Assembly (NCBI RefSeq): GCF_017115085.1
Contig: NZ_JABXKJ010000237.1
Span: 1-64,000 of the forward strand
Source of the DNA: Nostoc sp. NMS7
GTDB taxonomy: Bacteria > Cyanobacteriota > Cyanobacteriia > Cyanobacteriales > Nostocaceae
Direction of reading: 5' to 3'
DNA: 64,000 nucleotides
The stretch's first letter is position 1, and every line of letters begins with the position of its first letter. Shown here piece by piece: positions 8,269-16,568 of this stretch. A program made the translations under genes and the position numbers. Below the pieces are notes generated by a model. The model had not been told where the DNA came from. It did not search any database and saw only the letters and a program-made list of their open reading frames with translations.

Positions 8269-9489
8269 ATGACAAAACTTAAGTGGTCTAAGCTGATCGG
8301 TGCGATTTGCATGATGGGAATCATCCTGTATGGTTGGATCGGACTTGCCCAATCCCCTCAACCATCGGTGCGGCTAACAACCAATCCACCGATTAATCAG
8401 GTTCAACCCCTTGAGGCTGAAGCCACCACAGTTTTGGGATCAGGGCACTACAATCCGCCAGTGCAGCTGATGCTGCAAGCCGTAGATGCTCAAGGGCAAT
8501 CTTTAAAGGATGCCAAAATCCACTTGCAATTATTCACCCCTCCTAAAAATCCTTGGTTCACAACAGATTTTCCGATCGTCGAGGGAACAAAGTTGCTGGA
8601 CATTGAGGGCAATGCACCAACAGGTCAGTTGCAGGTTCAACAAACCCTGCCGATCCGGGGAACGTATCAACTCCAGGTAGCAGTTACTCCGCTTGTTGCC
8701 AATGCGTTTCAGCCGATTCAGCAAAAGCTGACGCTGACGCTGCCTGAAAATTCCTTAAAGTTCCGCTACTTTGGCATCCTGGTTGTGATTTTGCTGGCAG
8801 TTGGGCTACTAGGAGGTTGGGTGATTGGGGGCAGACAAGCGATTCAACCGGGAGAAATTGCCCCGCAACAGGTACGATTGTTATTAAGTGGATTGATTGT
8901 GGTAGCGATCGCTGCACTCCTCTGGGTGAATATCAGCGCTGAACTTGCCGAATCGCACCATATGTCGATGTCGATGCCAGGTATGGGAGAAGAAGTTCCG
9001 CTCTCTGGTAAGCCCGCTAAATTGCAGTCTCAAGGACTTTATATGCAACTATCGGGTGACGAGAGTGCAACGGTGGGTCAACCTGCCAAATTGCAGGTTA
9101 GCGTCAGTGATACCAAAACCAGCCAACCCGTGACAGATGTAGTATTGAAGGTAACAACCACCCAACTCGAAAATAATTGGGTGGCGTTTGCTTATGAGGG
9201 TACTCCAGACAGCAACGGAAAATTGGCGTGGCAGCAGGAGTTCTTTGACGGTGCCCCCCATAGCGTTGTTGTCGAGGTTGCGCCGCAAGCAAACGTAAGC
9301 CGGCAATTTCAGCCATTTCAAGTTGCAGAGAATATTCCAGTCGAAGGTGTCGCTCCGCCGATGCATGTCCGGTTGATTTCGCTAACTTACTTCACCGGAA
9401 TTGTGGTAATTGGTTTGCTGCTGGGACTGTGGCTGCGACAACGGCAGACTCCGCGTACTGGGATGACTTGGAAGCGTAGTGTTTCGTAA
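8269..9489 (+). CDS. Membrane protein with His/Met-rich metal-binding-like segment
   Basis: I do not recognise a named family. The 406-residue protein has an N-terminal signal or anchor (residues ~8-27), an extracytoplasmic beta-rich domain (~30-160), two membrane helices (~166-187 and ~200-222), a short cluster ESHHMSMSMPGMGEE near 228-240, a second beta-rich domain (~250-365), and a final helix (~372-393). The two extracytoplasmic domains resemble the FixH/YtkA or CopC-like sandwich in general character. The His/Met cluster looks like a Cu(I), Ni or Co site. It is closely coupled to cbtB and followed by a strong terminator, so it is probably a CbtB partner in metal uptake or tolerance. That role is inference from context. 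Confidence 0.7.
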   Translation: MTKLKWSKLIGAICMMGIILYGWIGLAQSPQPSVRLTTNPPINQVQPLEAEATTVLGSGHYNPPVQLMLQAVDAQGQSLKDAKIHLQLFTPPKNPWFTTDFPIVEGTKLLDIEGNAPTGQLQVQQTLPIRGTYQLQVAVTPLVANAFQPIQQKLTLTLPENSLKFRYFGILVVILLAVGLLGGWVIGGRQAIQPGEIAPQQVRLLLSGLIVVAIAALLWVNISAELAESHHMSMSMPGMGEEVPLSGKPAKLQSQGLYMQLSGDESATVGQPAKLQVSVSDTKTSQPVTDVVLKVTTTQLENNWVAFAYEGTPDSNGKLAWQQEFFDGAPHSVVVEVAPQANVSRQFQPFQVAENIPVEGVAPPMHVRLISLTYFTGIVVIGLLLGLWLRQRQTPRTGMTWKRSVS

Positions 9490-9582
9490 GTCAGTGTCAA
9501 CTAGCGTTATTGCTATGTCATTCGGTTGTAAATACATTTGCCCTTAGTTTCTTCGCCCAATCACCAAAGAGGCTGATTGCCT

Positions 9583-9625
9583 AAAATCCATGTCGGATAC
9601 CATTGAGTGTTCGACATGGATTTTT
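9583..9625 (+). terminator. Rho-independent terminator after the cbtB operon
   Basis: AAAATCCATGTCG (9583-9595) and CGACATGGATTTT (9612-9624) form a perfect 13 bp stem with a 16-base loop, ending in a T-run. It ends the two-gene cbtB unit. The first possible ATG of the next frame (9590) lies within the stem, which argues for a later start of that gene. Confidence 0.8.
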
Positions 9626-9664
9626 ATAGACACAGCATCAGAAATTGAACCCTGCAATTTATCT

Positions 9665-10066
9665 ATGAATCATCAACACATTATATTCGTCTGCACGAAC
9701 TGTGAAAGTAGTCATAACACAAAACAGTATGTTGCTAAAAGCGGTGGTGAACGGCTGCTAGAGAAATTAGAAACCCTATATCATAACTGGGTGTTGCAAG
9801 ACGAGTTCTCGATTCGACCCGTTGAATGCATGGGTGTTTGTGACCAGGCTTGTGCAATTGCTTTCGTCTCTGTTAACAAACACACCTACTTATTCGGCGA
9901 TTTGCCTGCTGATGATGAATGTGTAGAGAAGACAGCAACTGCCGTACTTGACTGTGCTAGTCAGTATCACACCAAGTCGGATGGTTTGCTCCCCTACGCC
10001 AAGCGCCCGGAACTGCTCAGAGCCGGAGCGATCGCACGGATTCCACCGATGCCGTCGTGTCAATAG
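9665..10066 (+). CDS. DUF1636 family cysteine-rich metal-binding-like protein
   Basis: A 133-residue soluble protein with the DUF1636 pattern: FVCTNCESS (CxxC) near the start, CMGVCDQAC in the middle, and the downstream KHTYLFGDLP segment. The cysteine layout recalls thioredoxin-like 2Fe-2S ferredoxins, and members are frequently found beside cobalamin and cobalt uptake genes; the function is unknown. I place the start at the ATG at 9665 because the upstream ATG at 9590 falls inside the terminator stem and would add a non-conserved N-terminus. It follows the cbtB pair in the same orientation but probably has its own promoter. Confidence 0.72.
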   Translation: MNHQHIIFVCTNCESSHNTKQYVAKSGGERLLEKLETLYHNWVLQDEFSIRPVECMGVCDQACAIAFVSVNKHTYLFGDLPADDECVEKTATAVLDCASQYHTKSDGLLPYAKRPELLRAGAIARIPPMPSCQ

Positions 10067-10489
10067 ACATTTTACTAAGTTCCCTAAACACTATGTAAGT
10101 ACTTGTTGCTTTCATGAGTTATGGGGTTCATTACCATTTATAAAAATATGAAGACATTGAATTCTTTAGAATTGGATTTAAATAAAGCACTTCAAAAATT
10201 AACTTCTTTATACTTTTTATTTAAGCAAAAATACTATTGAATTGAGAAAAATTGCCTAGAGTTTTGCAAGACAGCTAATCACGGTAAAATCCCACAACCA
10301 AGAACGAAAAAGGAATACCCTACTCCCTATTTTCAAGACAGATTATAGCTCGACCTGAATCTAATAACTTCAGTAGCAGTTTTGAAGCGCTATAAAATTA
10401 TTGACAATAATTATTAATTCCTCTAATATTTATAAAGCAATTGCAAATCTTTTGCAATTCTTTTTTGGCGCTAACCGTAACTAAATATC
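10067..10489. other. Intergenic region upstream of the multicopper oxidase
   Basis: AT-rich, no gene seen. A Fur-box-like stretch at 10403-10421 (GACAATAATTATTAATTCC) matches 12 of 19 positions of the classic Fur consensus. This is suggestive only, given the AT richness, but fits an iron-regulated operon downstream. Confidence 0.3.
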
Positions 10490-11515
10490 ATGCCCAACAA
10501 CTTCGCTCTAGGTGACGGAAAACCGTGGAGCCGCCGTCAATTACTGAAGCTGGGCCTAGCAGGTGCTGGAGTGACTGGTGCAGCTGGACTTTGGCAGATG
10601 CTAAATCTACAAAATAAGTCAATCGTCAAAGTGCCACCACTCGATATGGACGCACCAGACGACGTGACTAACCCGATGAAGATGTTAAGGAATTTTGATT
10701 ATGGGACGGTGAAGCAAGAGAATGGGCGGACTATCCGGGAATTTCAGTTAACTGCTGGTACTTCCATTATAAAACTCAGTACTGCTGTCTCTTACAACAT
10801 TTGGGATTTAAATGGTCGCATACCAGGGCCAACGCTACGGGCAAAAGAAGGTGATCGCATCCGCATATTATTTTTCAACAAGGCGGGGCATTCTCACTCT
10901 TTGCATTTTCATGGCGTTCATCCGGCAGAAATGGATGGTGTTCGCCCCATCAGGAATGGTAGTGCGACAATTTATGAATTTGATGCTGAACCCTATGGTG
11001 TACACCTGTACCACTGCCATATTCAACCAGTCACCCGTCACATCGCCAAGGGGTTGTACGGGATGTTTATCATCGATCCACCTACTCCCCGTCCCCCGGC
11101 TGATGAGATCGTATTAGTGATGGGTGGCTATGACGTGAATGATGATAGCCATAATGATTATTACGCCTTCAACGGTCTGCCCGACTATTACATGGATCAT
11201 CCGATTCAGATTTACAAAGATCAGTTGATTCGGCTGTATCTCCTCAACATCATTGAATACGATCCGGCAGTGACGTTTCATCTCCACGCCAACTTCTTTG
11301 ATGTCTATCGTTATGGCATGAGTATGAAGAAGAGCGAGAAAACTGATGTGATTACGATGGGTGTAGCAGAAAGGCACATCTTGGAATTTGCTTTTCGCTA
11401 CCCAGGTAAGTATATGTTCCATCCCCATCAGGATGCGATCGCAGAAAACGGTTGCATGGGTCAATTTGAAGTCCTTGCCCAGAGTAACTCTCAAAACCCT
11501 GTGAAAAATTCCTAA
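10490..11515 (+). CDS. Two-domain multicopper oxidase (probable ferroxidase), Tat-exported
   Basis: The 341-residue protein begins with a twin-arginine signal (SRRQLLKLG, Arg15-Arg16, then an Ala/Gly-rich hydrophobic run), so it is exported folded with copper. Two cupredoxin domains follow. Domain 1 holds HSLHFHG (~133-140) and the YHCHIQPVTRHIAKGLYG block (~172-190), whose Cys and His fit a type 1 copper site. Domain 2 holds HLHANFF and MFHPHQ, fitting the remaining cluster ligands. Cysteine occurs only in domain 1, as in nitrite-reductase-like two-domain oxidases, and the usual axial Met is replaced by Leu (GLYG). Next to a ferritin-like protein and an FTR1 permease it probably oxidises Fe(II) in the periplasm; the substrate is inferred. 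Confidence 0.82.
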   Translation: MPNNFALGDGKPWSRRQLLKLGLAGAGVTGAAGLWQMLNLQNKSIVKVPPLDMDAPDDVTNPMKMLRNFDYGTVKQENGRTIREFQLTAGTSIIKLSTAVSYNIWDLNGRIPGPTLRAKEGDRIRILFFNKAGHSHSLHFHGVHPAEMDGVRPIRNGSATIYEFDAEPYGVHLYHCHIQPVTRHIAKGLYGMFIIDPPTPRPPADEIVLVMGGYDVNDDSHNDYYAFNGLPDYYMDHPIQIYKDQLIRLYLLNIIEYDPAVTFHLHANFFDVYRYGMSMKKSEKTDVITMGVAERHILEFAFRYPGKYMFHPHQDAIAENGCMGQFEVLAQSNSQNPVKNS

Positions 11516-11678
11516 CCAGATAATTAATAATTCGCAAAAAGTTTTAAAACAACTATTTGATAAAAAATGTCATTATGTGCGACAGTAAAATCTATGACAA
11601 TGTGTCAAACATAACTAGCTTCTAGTAATAGGTTCCAGCGTTTCAATTTATACCTTTTTCTTTGTGTGAGGACTAAAG

Positions 11679-12710
11679 ATGATAAAACTTCGTTATATCT
11701 GTTTAACAGCAGCAGCAGCTCTAATAGTTACCTTGAGTTCCTGTACCAGTAGACCAATTGCAGAAAATCCATCAGCACCAGTTACTAGCCCTCAACCTAC
11801 AGAGGCAGTAAGTAATAACAGTCATAGTAGTAACAGTGGTAAAGAAAAAATTAACATTAATACTGCTATATTGTCAGAATTGGATAAGTTTGAAGCTAAA
11901 CTAGGTGTTCCGGCTTTATCGAACAAAATCCAAGCAAATCGTCCCTATGGCAGCCCAGAAGATTTAGTTACTAAAAAAGTAGTTACCCAAGAGCAGTTCA
12001 ATCAAATTAAAGACCAGGTTGGTGTTCAAGAAGTGGTACTCACAGGTGAGGCCAAAGATATTGACTACATGAGTAAGTTGGGGTTAATGAAAGGGCATCT
12101 TTTAGTAGCAAAAGAACTCCTGGATCAGAATCAGCCAAAACAGGCAGAACCTCATATTGGACATCCAGTTGAAGAGATATACGTTGATGTAGAAGATCAA
12201 CTTAATGAGCGCAAAGTTAAAGAATTTAAGACAACTTTGGTAAGTTTGCAAGATTTAGTGAAATCTAGTGCTAAGGATAGCAAAGTTAAAACTAGTTTTG
12301 CTTCTTCAATGCAAGCAATTGATTCTGCGATCGCAGCTTTGCCAGCAGATCAGCGCTCAAAACCGGGATTTGGGCTACAGGTAATTAACGAACTACTAGA
12401 TTCGGCTAACTCCGAATATGGCGCTGCGATCGCAGATGCTAAAATAACCGCCCCAATTGAGTATCAAGACTCCCGTGGTTTTGTCTTTTACGCCAATGAA
12501 TTATACAAAGGAATTTCTAGTCAAGTAGCTCAAGGCGATCCCGAAGCACACAAAGCGATTGACGCTAGTTTCGCTGAACTCATAACAGTTTGGCCTGCCG
12601 CCATTCCACCAGCGAAAGCAGTCAAAACACCTAATGATGTTACCAAGCTGGTGAAAACCATTGAGGAAAACTCTCAAAAAGTGATTGACAAATCCAATAC
12701 CCAAGCATAG
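11679..12710 (+). CDS. Lipoprotein with helix-hairpin-helix (ComEA-like) motif and helical iron-system domain
   Basis: A 343-residue secreted lipoprotein: hydrophobic signal with lipobox LSSC (Cys ~22), then a Ser/Pro/Asn linker to about residue 60. Residues ~58-115 read as a helix-hairpin-helix unit of the ComEA type (INTAILSELDKFEAKLGVPALSNKI..RPYGSPEDLV). Residues ~125-340 are helical and include KGHLLVAKELL and the HIGHPVEEIY segment. I do not recognise this second domain by name; by context it may act like the EfeO-type periplasmic iron partner of an FTR1 permease. DNA uptake is unlikely despite the HHH motif. It sits between the multicopper oxidase and the ferritin-like gene. Confidence 0.65.
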   Translation: MIKLRYICLTAAAALIVTLSSCTSRPIAENPSAPVTSPQPTEAVSNNSHSSNSGKEKININTAILSELDKFEAKLGVPALSNKIQANRPYGSPEDLVTKKVVTQEQFNQIKDQVGVQEVVLTGEAKDIDYMSKLGLMKGHLLVAKELLDQNQPKQAEPHIGHPVEEIYVDVEDQLNERKVKEFKTTLVSLQDLVKSSAKDSKVKTSFASSMQAIDSAIAALPADQRSKPGFGLQVINELLDSANSEYGAAIADAKITAPIEYQDSRGFVFYANELYKGISSQVAQGDPEAHKAIDASFAELITVWPAAIPPAKAVKTPNDVTKLVKTIEENSQKVIDKSNTQA

Positions 12711-12778
12711 CGACAACACATTGATTTAATGGGAAGCATAGGGCAAGGAGTTTAAAATGAGGAAATGGTTAGGAGTTA

Positions 12779-12808
12779 AGAGTTATGAGTTATGAGTTAT
12801 GAGTTATG
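12779..12808. repeat. GAGTTAT heptamer tandem repeat
   Basis: About four consecutive GAGTTAT heptamers lie in the 170 bp gap before the ferritin-like gene. It belongs to the heptanucleotide repeat class but has a different unit from the CCCAATG runs. Confidence 0.85.
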
Positions 12809-12882
12809 AATCCCGATCTGGAAACTCCTAACTTCCAACTCCTAACTAATTACACACCATTGATTACTTGAACTAACAACTG

Positions 12883-13317
12883 ATGCAAGAACTTGACCAC
12901 AAAAAAACCATTGACCTGTTGAACGCCATCATGGAATTTGAACTAGCAGGGGTAGTCCGCTATACACATTATTCTTTGATGGTCACTGGCCCTAACCGTA
13001 TTCCAATTGTGGGCTTTTTCAAAGCACAGGCGAGTGAATCTTTACTTCATGCCGAACAAGTGGGAGAAATTCTCACCGGTTTAGATGGGCATCCATCGCT
13101 GAAAATTGCCCCAATGGAAGAAACCTACCAGCATAAAGTCAAGGATATCTTGGAAGAAAGTTTATCCCATGAAAAAAAGGCATTGGATCTGTATAAAAAG
13201 TTGCTCGAAACTGTCACCAATGCCAGCATTTATCTGGAAGAATTTGCTCGTGGGATGATCGGGCAAGAAGAGATGCATAATCTCGAACTGAAAAAGATGC
13301 TACGCGATTTCAGCTAA
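12883..13317 (+). CDS. Ferritin-like / bacterioferritin-family protein
   Basis: The 144-residue protein has the length and four-helix pattern of a ferritin-like protein. Candidate diiron ligands are Glu18 or Glu20 in helix 1, Glu52 and His56 in helix 2, Glu97 in helix 3 (preceded by His96), and Glu129-x2-His132 in helix 4. The first His motif is spaced E-x3-H rather than the usual E-x2-H, so the site may be atypical. No haem-binding Met is evident. Located between the putative ferroxidase/lipoprotein genes and the FTR1 permease, it probably stores or buffers incoming iron in the cytosol. Storage function is inferred from family and context. Confidence 0.78.
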   Translation: MQELDHKKTIDLLNAIMEFELAGVVRYTHYSLMVTGPNRIPIVGFFKAQASESLLHAEQVGEILTGLDGHPSLKIAPMEETYQHKVKDILEESLSHEKKALDLYKKLLETVTNASIYLEEFARGMIGQEEMHNLELKKMLRDFS

Positions 13318-13339
13318 TAGTCATTAGTCCTTAGTCATT

Positions 13340-13615
13340 AGTCACTTGTACTGACTTTGCCTGCCCTGAGCTTGCCGTACCACTTCCCTACGGGACGCTG
13401 CGCGAACGTGGAAGCAAGCTACGCGTAGCGTCTCCAAGAGTTGGGTACTGAGCGACGCGTTGCCCTGAGCTTTGCCGTTCGCGTAGCGCGATGCCCTGAG
13501 CTTGCCGTACCACTTCGTGGAAGCAAGCTACGCGGAGCGTCTCGTAGAGAAGGGTCTCCAAGAGTTGGGTCGAAGTAGCTTTGTCGTTGGCGCAGCCTCT
13601 CGTAGAGAAGTATTA
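13340..13615. repeat. Cluster of long interspersed repeats
   Basis: Repeated modules TTGCCCTGAGC..TTGCCG, GTTCGCGTAGCG, GGAAGCAAGCTACGCG and TCTCGTAGAGAAG recur several times here. The same modules occur at 16.98, 25.5, 35.6, 52.05 and 61.87 kb. They fill the gap between the ferritin-like gene and the FTR1 gene; no coding sequence is seen. Confidence 0.8.
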
Positions 13616-13664
13616 ATTATTGGCTAGGGACTAATGACAAAGGACAAAAGACAAAGGACAAAAG

Positions 13665-14633
13665 ATGAATTTTAGTACTGCTCTACCTACTTTTGTAATC
13701 ACACTCCGAGAAGGAGTGGAAGCAGCCCTTGTTGTTGGCATTGTGCTAGCTTTGCTAAAAAAAGCTAAACAATCTCGACTGAACTCTTGGGTATATGCTG
13801 GTGTCGGCGTTGGCATTGTTATCAGTGGCTTAATAGGTGTGCTATTCAGTTGGGTAATTCAAGTACTGGGAGCAGTTAATCCTCAATACACCTCTGTAGT
13901 TGAGCCAGGGCTAGAAGGTGTGTTTAGTGTGCTAGCGATCGCCATGCTCAGTTGGATGCTAATCTGGATGACTAAACAAGCCAGATTCATGAAAGCTACA
14001 GTTGAAGGAGCGGTAACAGAAGCGCTGACACAAAATTCAAATGCTGGTTGGGGTGTTTTTACTTTAATTTTAATTGCCGTTGTCCGCGAAGGCTTTGAAA
14101 CTGTTCTGTTCGTTGCTGCGAATTTTCAACAGGGATTAATGCCAGCCTTGGGTGCTATTGGTGGTTTGGTAGCGGCATCCGCCATTGGGGTGCTGCTATT
14201 TAAATGGGGTGTCAAAATTAACATCCGCCAGTTTTTCCAGGTAATGGGCGTTTTATTAGTGTTGATTGTCGCTGGGTTAGTAGTTTCAGCCTTGAAACAT
14301 TTTGACGACGCCGTGGCTAACCTTGCCCTTAGCAGTCGTGCCACAGAAAACCTTTGTTTCTATTACGAACGCTTTACTAAAGTCCACTCCTGTATTTTGG
14401 GGCCAATGGTTTCAAATACTTCCCCAATCTTGCCTGACGAACAGTTTCCTGGCATTATCCTCAAATCTTTATTTGGTTATACAGACAATCTCTATCTTGT
14501 GCAAGCAGTGGGATATGTGACCTTTTTACTCACCATTGGCGGGCTGTATTTCCGCAGCCTTGGAGGTGCTTCTCCTGAAGGTAAAAAAAATATCCCCTTT
14601 GCTCAAAAACCAATTAGTTCTGCAAAAGATTAA
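13665..14633 (+). CDS. FTR1-family high-affinity iron permease
   Basis: A 322-residue polytopic inner-membrane permease for Fe(III). It has the two hallmark glutamate motifs of the oxidase-dependent iron transporter family: REGVE (residues 15-19) and REGFE (~141-145), each in a membrane helix. About seven hydrophobic segments are visible. Permeases of this family accept iron oxidised by a partner ferroxidase, in yeast a multicopper oxidase (Fet3) and in EfeUOB a periplasmic partner. Here the multicopper oxidase gene lies 2 kb upstream in the same orientation. Interspersed repeats between the ferritin-like gene and this one may separate transcription. A MITE follows directly downstream. Confidence 0.92.
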   Translation: MNFSTALPTFVITLREGVEAALVVGIVLALLKKAKQSRLNSWVYAGVGVGIVISGLIGVLFSWVIQVLGAVNPQYTSVVEPGLEGVFSVLAIAMLSWMLIWMTKQARFMKATVEGAVTEALTQNSNAGWGVFTLILIAVVREGFETVLFVAANFQQGLMPALGAIGGLVAASAIGVLLFKWGVKINIRQFFQVMGVLLVLIVAGLVVSALKHFDDAVANLALSSRATENLCFYYERFTKVHSCILGPMVSNTSPILPDEQFPGIILKSLFGYTDNLYLVQAVGYVTFLLTIGGLYFRSLGGASPEGKKNIPFAQKPISSAKD

Positions 14634-14654
14634 AAGCACAGTCATCGAAGAGGA

Positions 14655-14759
14655 TAGGACTTACGCAAAAGTAGACCCTGTAGAGGCAATTCATGTAGCT
14701 TTAGCTTCCCGCAGGGTATTGCCCCTACCCTGTGTAGGTGTAGCTTTGCATAAGTCTTA
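14655..14759 (-). mobile_element. MITE copy 1 (TIR TAGGACTTACGCAAA)
   Basis: A ~105 bp element bounded by TAGGACTTACGCAAA on the left and its imperfect complement TTTGCATAAGTCTTA on the right (two mismatches). The interior (CAATTCATGTAGCTTTAGCT..) is the reverse complement of the interiors of the copies at 24129-24244 and 62898-63010. No coding capacity, so it must depend on a transposase in trans. It lies between the FTR1 and msrA genes. Confidence 0.85.
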
Positions 14760-14879
14760 GCTCTAAGTCCGAGAATTCTCACCATCTTCTCAGGCAACTT
14801 CTAATATCTTTTTAATCTTGCTTTCAGAAATGAATCTTATACTGATAACAATTCAATAAACAGAGGGCTTTAAAGTCTG

Positions 14880-15560
14880 ATGTCAACTCGCAGTTTTACT
14901 CTCTCCCGATACTTATTACTCTGCTTGTCGCTGATTTTGCTGACATCTGTTGTAATAATGCGTAGTGCGTCCTATGCAATACTTTTTAATCCCGCTACCG
15001 ATATCTCAACTTCTACAGTTAAGGGAAAACAGACAGCAGTTCTCGCAGGAGGATGCTTTTGGGGAATGGAAGCGGTTTTTGAGCATCTCAAAGGTGTTTC
15101 TGATGTCGTCTCCGGCTTTTCTGGTGGTAGTGCAACAACGGCAAACTACGAACTTGTCAGTTCTGGATTGACTGGTCATGCTGAGTCAGTAAAAATTACT
15201 TATGACCCATCAGAAATCTCATATAAGCAGCTTTTGAAAATTTACTTTCTGGTGGCACATGACCCAACACAGTTGAATCGACAAGGCCCAGACTCAGGGA
15301 AGCAATATCGTTCAGTCATTTATTTTGCTAACGACGAGCAGAAGCGGGTCGCCCTTGATTATATCAATCAACTAAACAAAGCACACATCTTTGATAAACA
15401 GATAGTGACTCAACTACTTCCCTTGAATGGTTTTTATCAAGCCGAAGAGTACCATCAACACTTTATTGACCGCAATCCCAATTACCCTTACGTGGTAGTA
15501 AATGACTTGCCGAAGTTGGCTCAACTGCAATCACAGTTCCCCAATATATATAAGAAGTAA
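14880..15560 (+). CDS. msrA: Peptide methionine sulfoxide reductase MsrA, exported form
   Basis: MsrA reduces methionine-S-sulfoxide in proteins. The catalytic motif GGCFWG (Cys59) and the AEEYHQHF segment near the C-terminus are present, and the core length is normal. The first ~32 residues form a signal or membrane anchor absent from cytosolic MsrA, so the enzyme should act in the periplasm or thylakoid lumen. Cys59 is the only cysteine of the mature protein, which means no internal resolving Cys; recycling would need an external thiol such as a thioredoxin-like partner. Its place next to the iron-uptake genes suggests a role against metal-driven oxidation, which is inference. Confidence 0.92.
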   Translation: MSTRSFTLSRYLLLCLSLILLTSVVIMRSASYAILFNPATDISTSTVKGKQTAVLAGGCFWGMEAVFEHLKGVSDVVSGFSGGSATTANYELVSSGLTGHAESVKITYDPSEISYKQLLKIYFLVAHDPTQLNRQGPDSGKQYRSVIYFANDEQKRVALDYINQLNKAHIFDKQIVTQLLPLNGFYQAEEYHQHFIDRNPNYPYVVVNDLPKLAQLQSQFPNIYKK

Positions 15561-15641
15561 GCTTTAATTATTCACGCCCCCTTACTTATAACCTGGAAAC
15601 TGGAAACGAGATTTTAAATGATATTTATTGAGCTAAATGTC

Positions 15642-16568
15642 TTATGGTGCAAACAACGTTTCCTTAAGCTGCTGACAAGCCTTTTCAATTGCATCTATAC
15701 TACCTGGATTCACCAGTCCAAAATAATCAAACACATAGATTCGGTTATTTTTAGTTGCTTGGAGTTGCTGCCAAAAAACTTCTTTTTTCAGCGAATCCAA
15801 AAGTGCTACTGAGGAATTCCCTTGCGGGGGATTAACCAAAATTATCACCTCTGGATTTGCTTCTAAAACTTTCTCAGCCGAAAGCGTCACATAGCCAGCA
15901 ATTGGACTTTTTCCTTGTAAATCTGCTGCTATATTTTTCGCCTGGAATTTTGCCAGCAAATCCCCTGCCCAACTATTTTTATTCGGTGCTAAAATTGGTT
16001 GACGACTAACCAGCGCTAAAGTAGAAAAACCCGGAGTTGGCTTTTCTGGCAAGAAAGTTTTGTACCGATTTAACAAAGGCTGAGGATCAGCGTCAATTGA
16101 TTTAGCAAGTGTTTTAGTAAGTTCTTCTAGAGATTTCCAGTTATTCACCTTAGTGAGAAAGGTCGGAATTCCTAGCTGCTGAAGTTTTTGAATTGGGATG
16201 TTATAAAAACCTTCTGCACCAATAACTAAATCTGGTTTTAGTGCTACCACTTTTTCTAAATTTGGCGGATTTTGACCTTCGCTAACACGGGAAATATCCT
16301 TGAATCTTGAGTCATTCTTAAATAATCTACTACCAGTAATTCCGACAATTTTTGTTGGATCAAGTCGAGAGATAATGTCAGCAGAAAGAGAAGAAAGAGC
16401 AACAACTCTTTTGGCTGATCCTTTGGGTAATTGCTGAGAATTTATATTTGTCGTCTCAGTAGGGTTTATGACTTTTGTTTGTGGCTGCTGAGTGGTTGCA
16501 GTCGTGCAAGCAGCTAAAACTATACTGATCAAAAGTGCTAAAGCAGATAAGAGCCAACGACGATGCAT
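15642..16568 (-). CDS. ABC transporter substrate-binding lipoprotein (BtuF/FecB-like)
   Basis: The 308-residue protein starts with a lipoprotein signal (lipobox LAAC, Cys21). It has the two-lobe TroA/BtuF-type periplasmic binding fold: RVVALSSLSADIISRLDPTKIVGITG at the start of lobe 1, LKPDLVIGAEG before the linker helix, and a C-terminal lobe with LEANPEVIILVNPPQG. This family delivers Fe-siderophores, haem or cobalamin to an ABC importer. No permease or ATPase gene lies beside it, so it may serve a transporter encoded elsewhere. Placement at the end of the iron/cobalt island favours iron chelate or B12, but the ligand cannot be read from sequence. Convergent with msrA. Confidence 0.85.
   Translation of the reverse strand: MHRRWLLSALALLISIVLAACTTATTQQPQTKVINPTETTNINSQQLPKGSAKRVVALSSLSADIISRLDPTKIVGITGSRLFKNDSRFKDISRVSEGQNPPNLEKVVALKPDLVIGAEGFYNIPIQKLQQLGIPTFLTKVNNWKSLEELTKTLAKSIDADPQPLLNRYKTFLPEKPTPGFSTLALVSRQPILAPNKNSWAGDLLAKFQAKNIAADLQGKSPIAGYVTLSAEKVLEANPEVIILVNPPQGNSSVALLDSLKKEVFWQQLQATKNNRIYVFDYFGLVNPGSIDAIEKACQQLKETLFAP

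Noticed and set aside
9590-9664. Longer N-terminus for the DUF1636 protein
   Set aside because: The start lies inside a perfect terminator stem and the extra residues do not resemble the family.
11679-12710. Competence DNA receptor (ComEA)
   Set aside because: Only the helix-hairpin-helix part is shared; the lipoprotein signal, large helical domain and iron-gene context argue otherwise.
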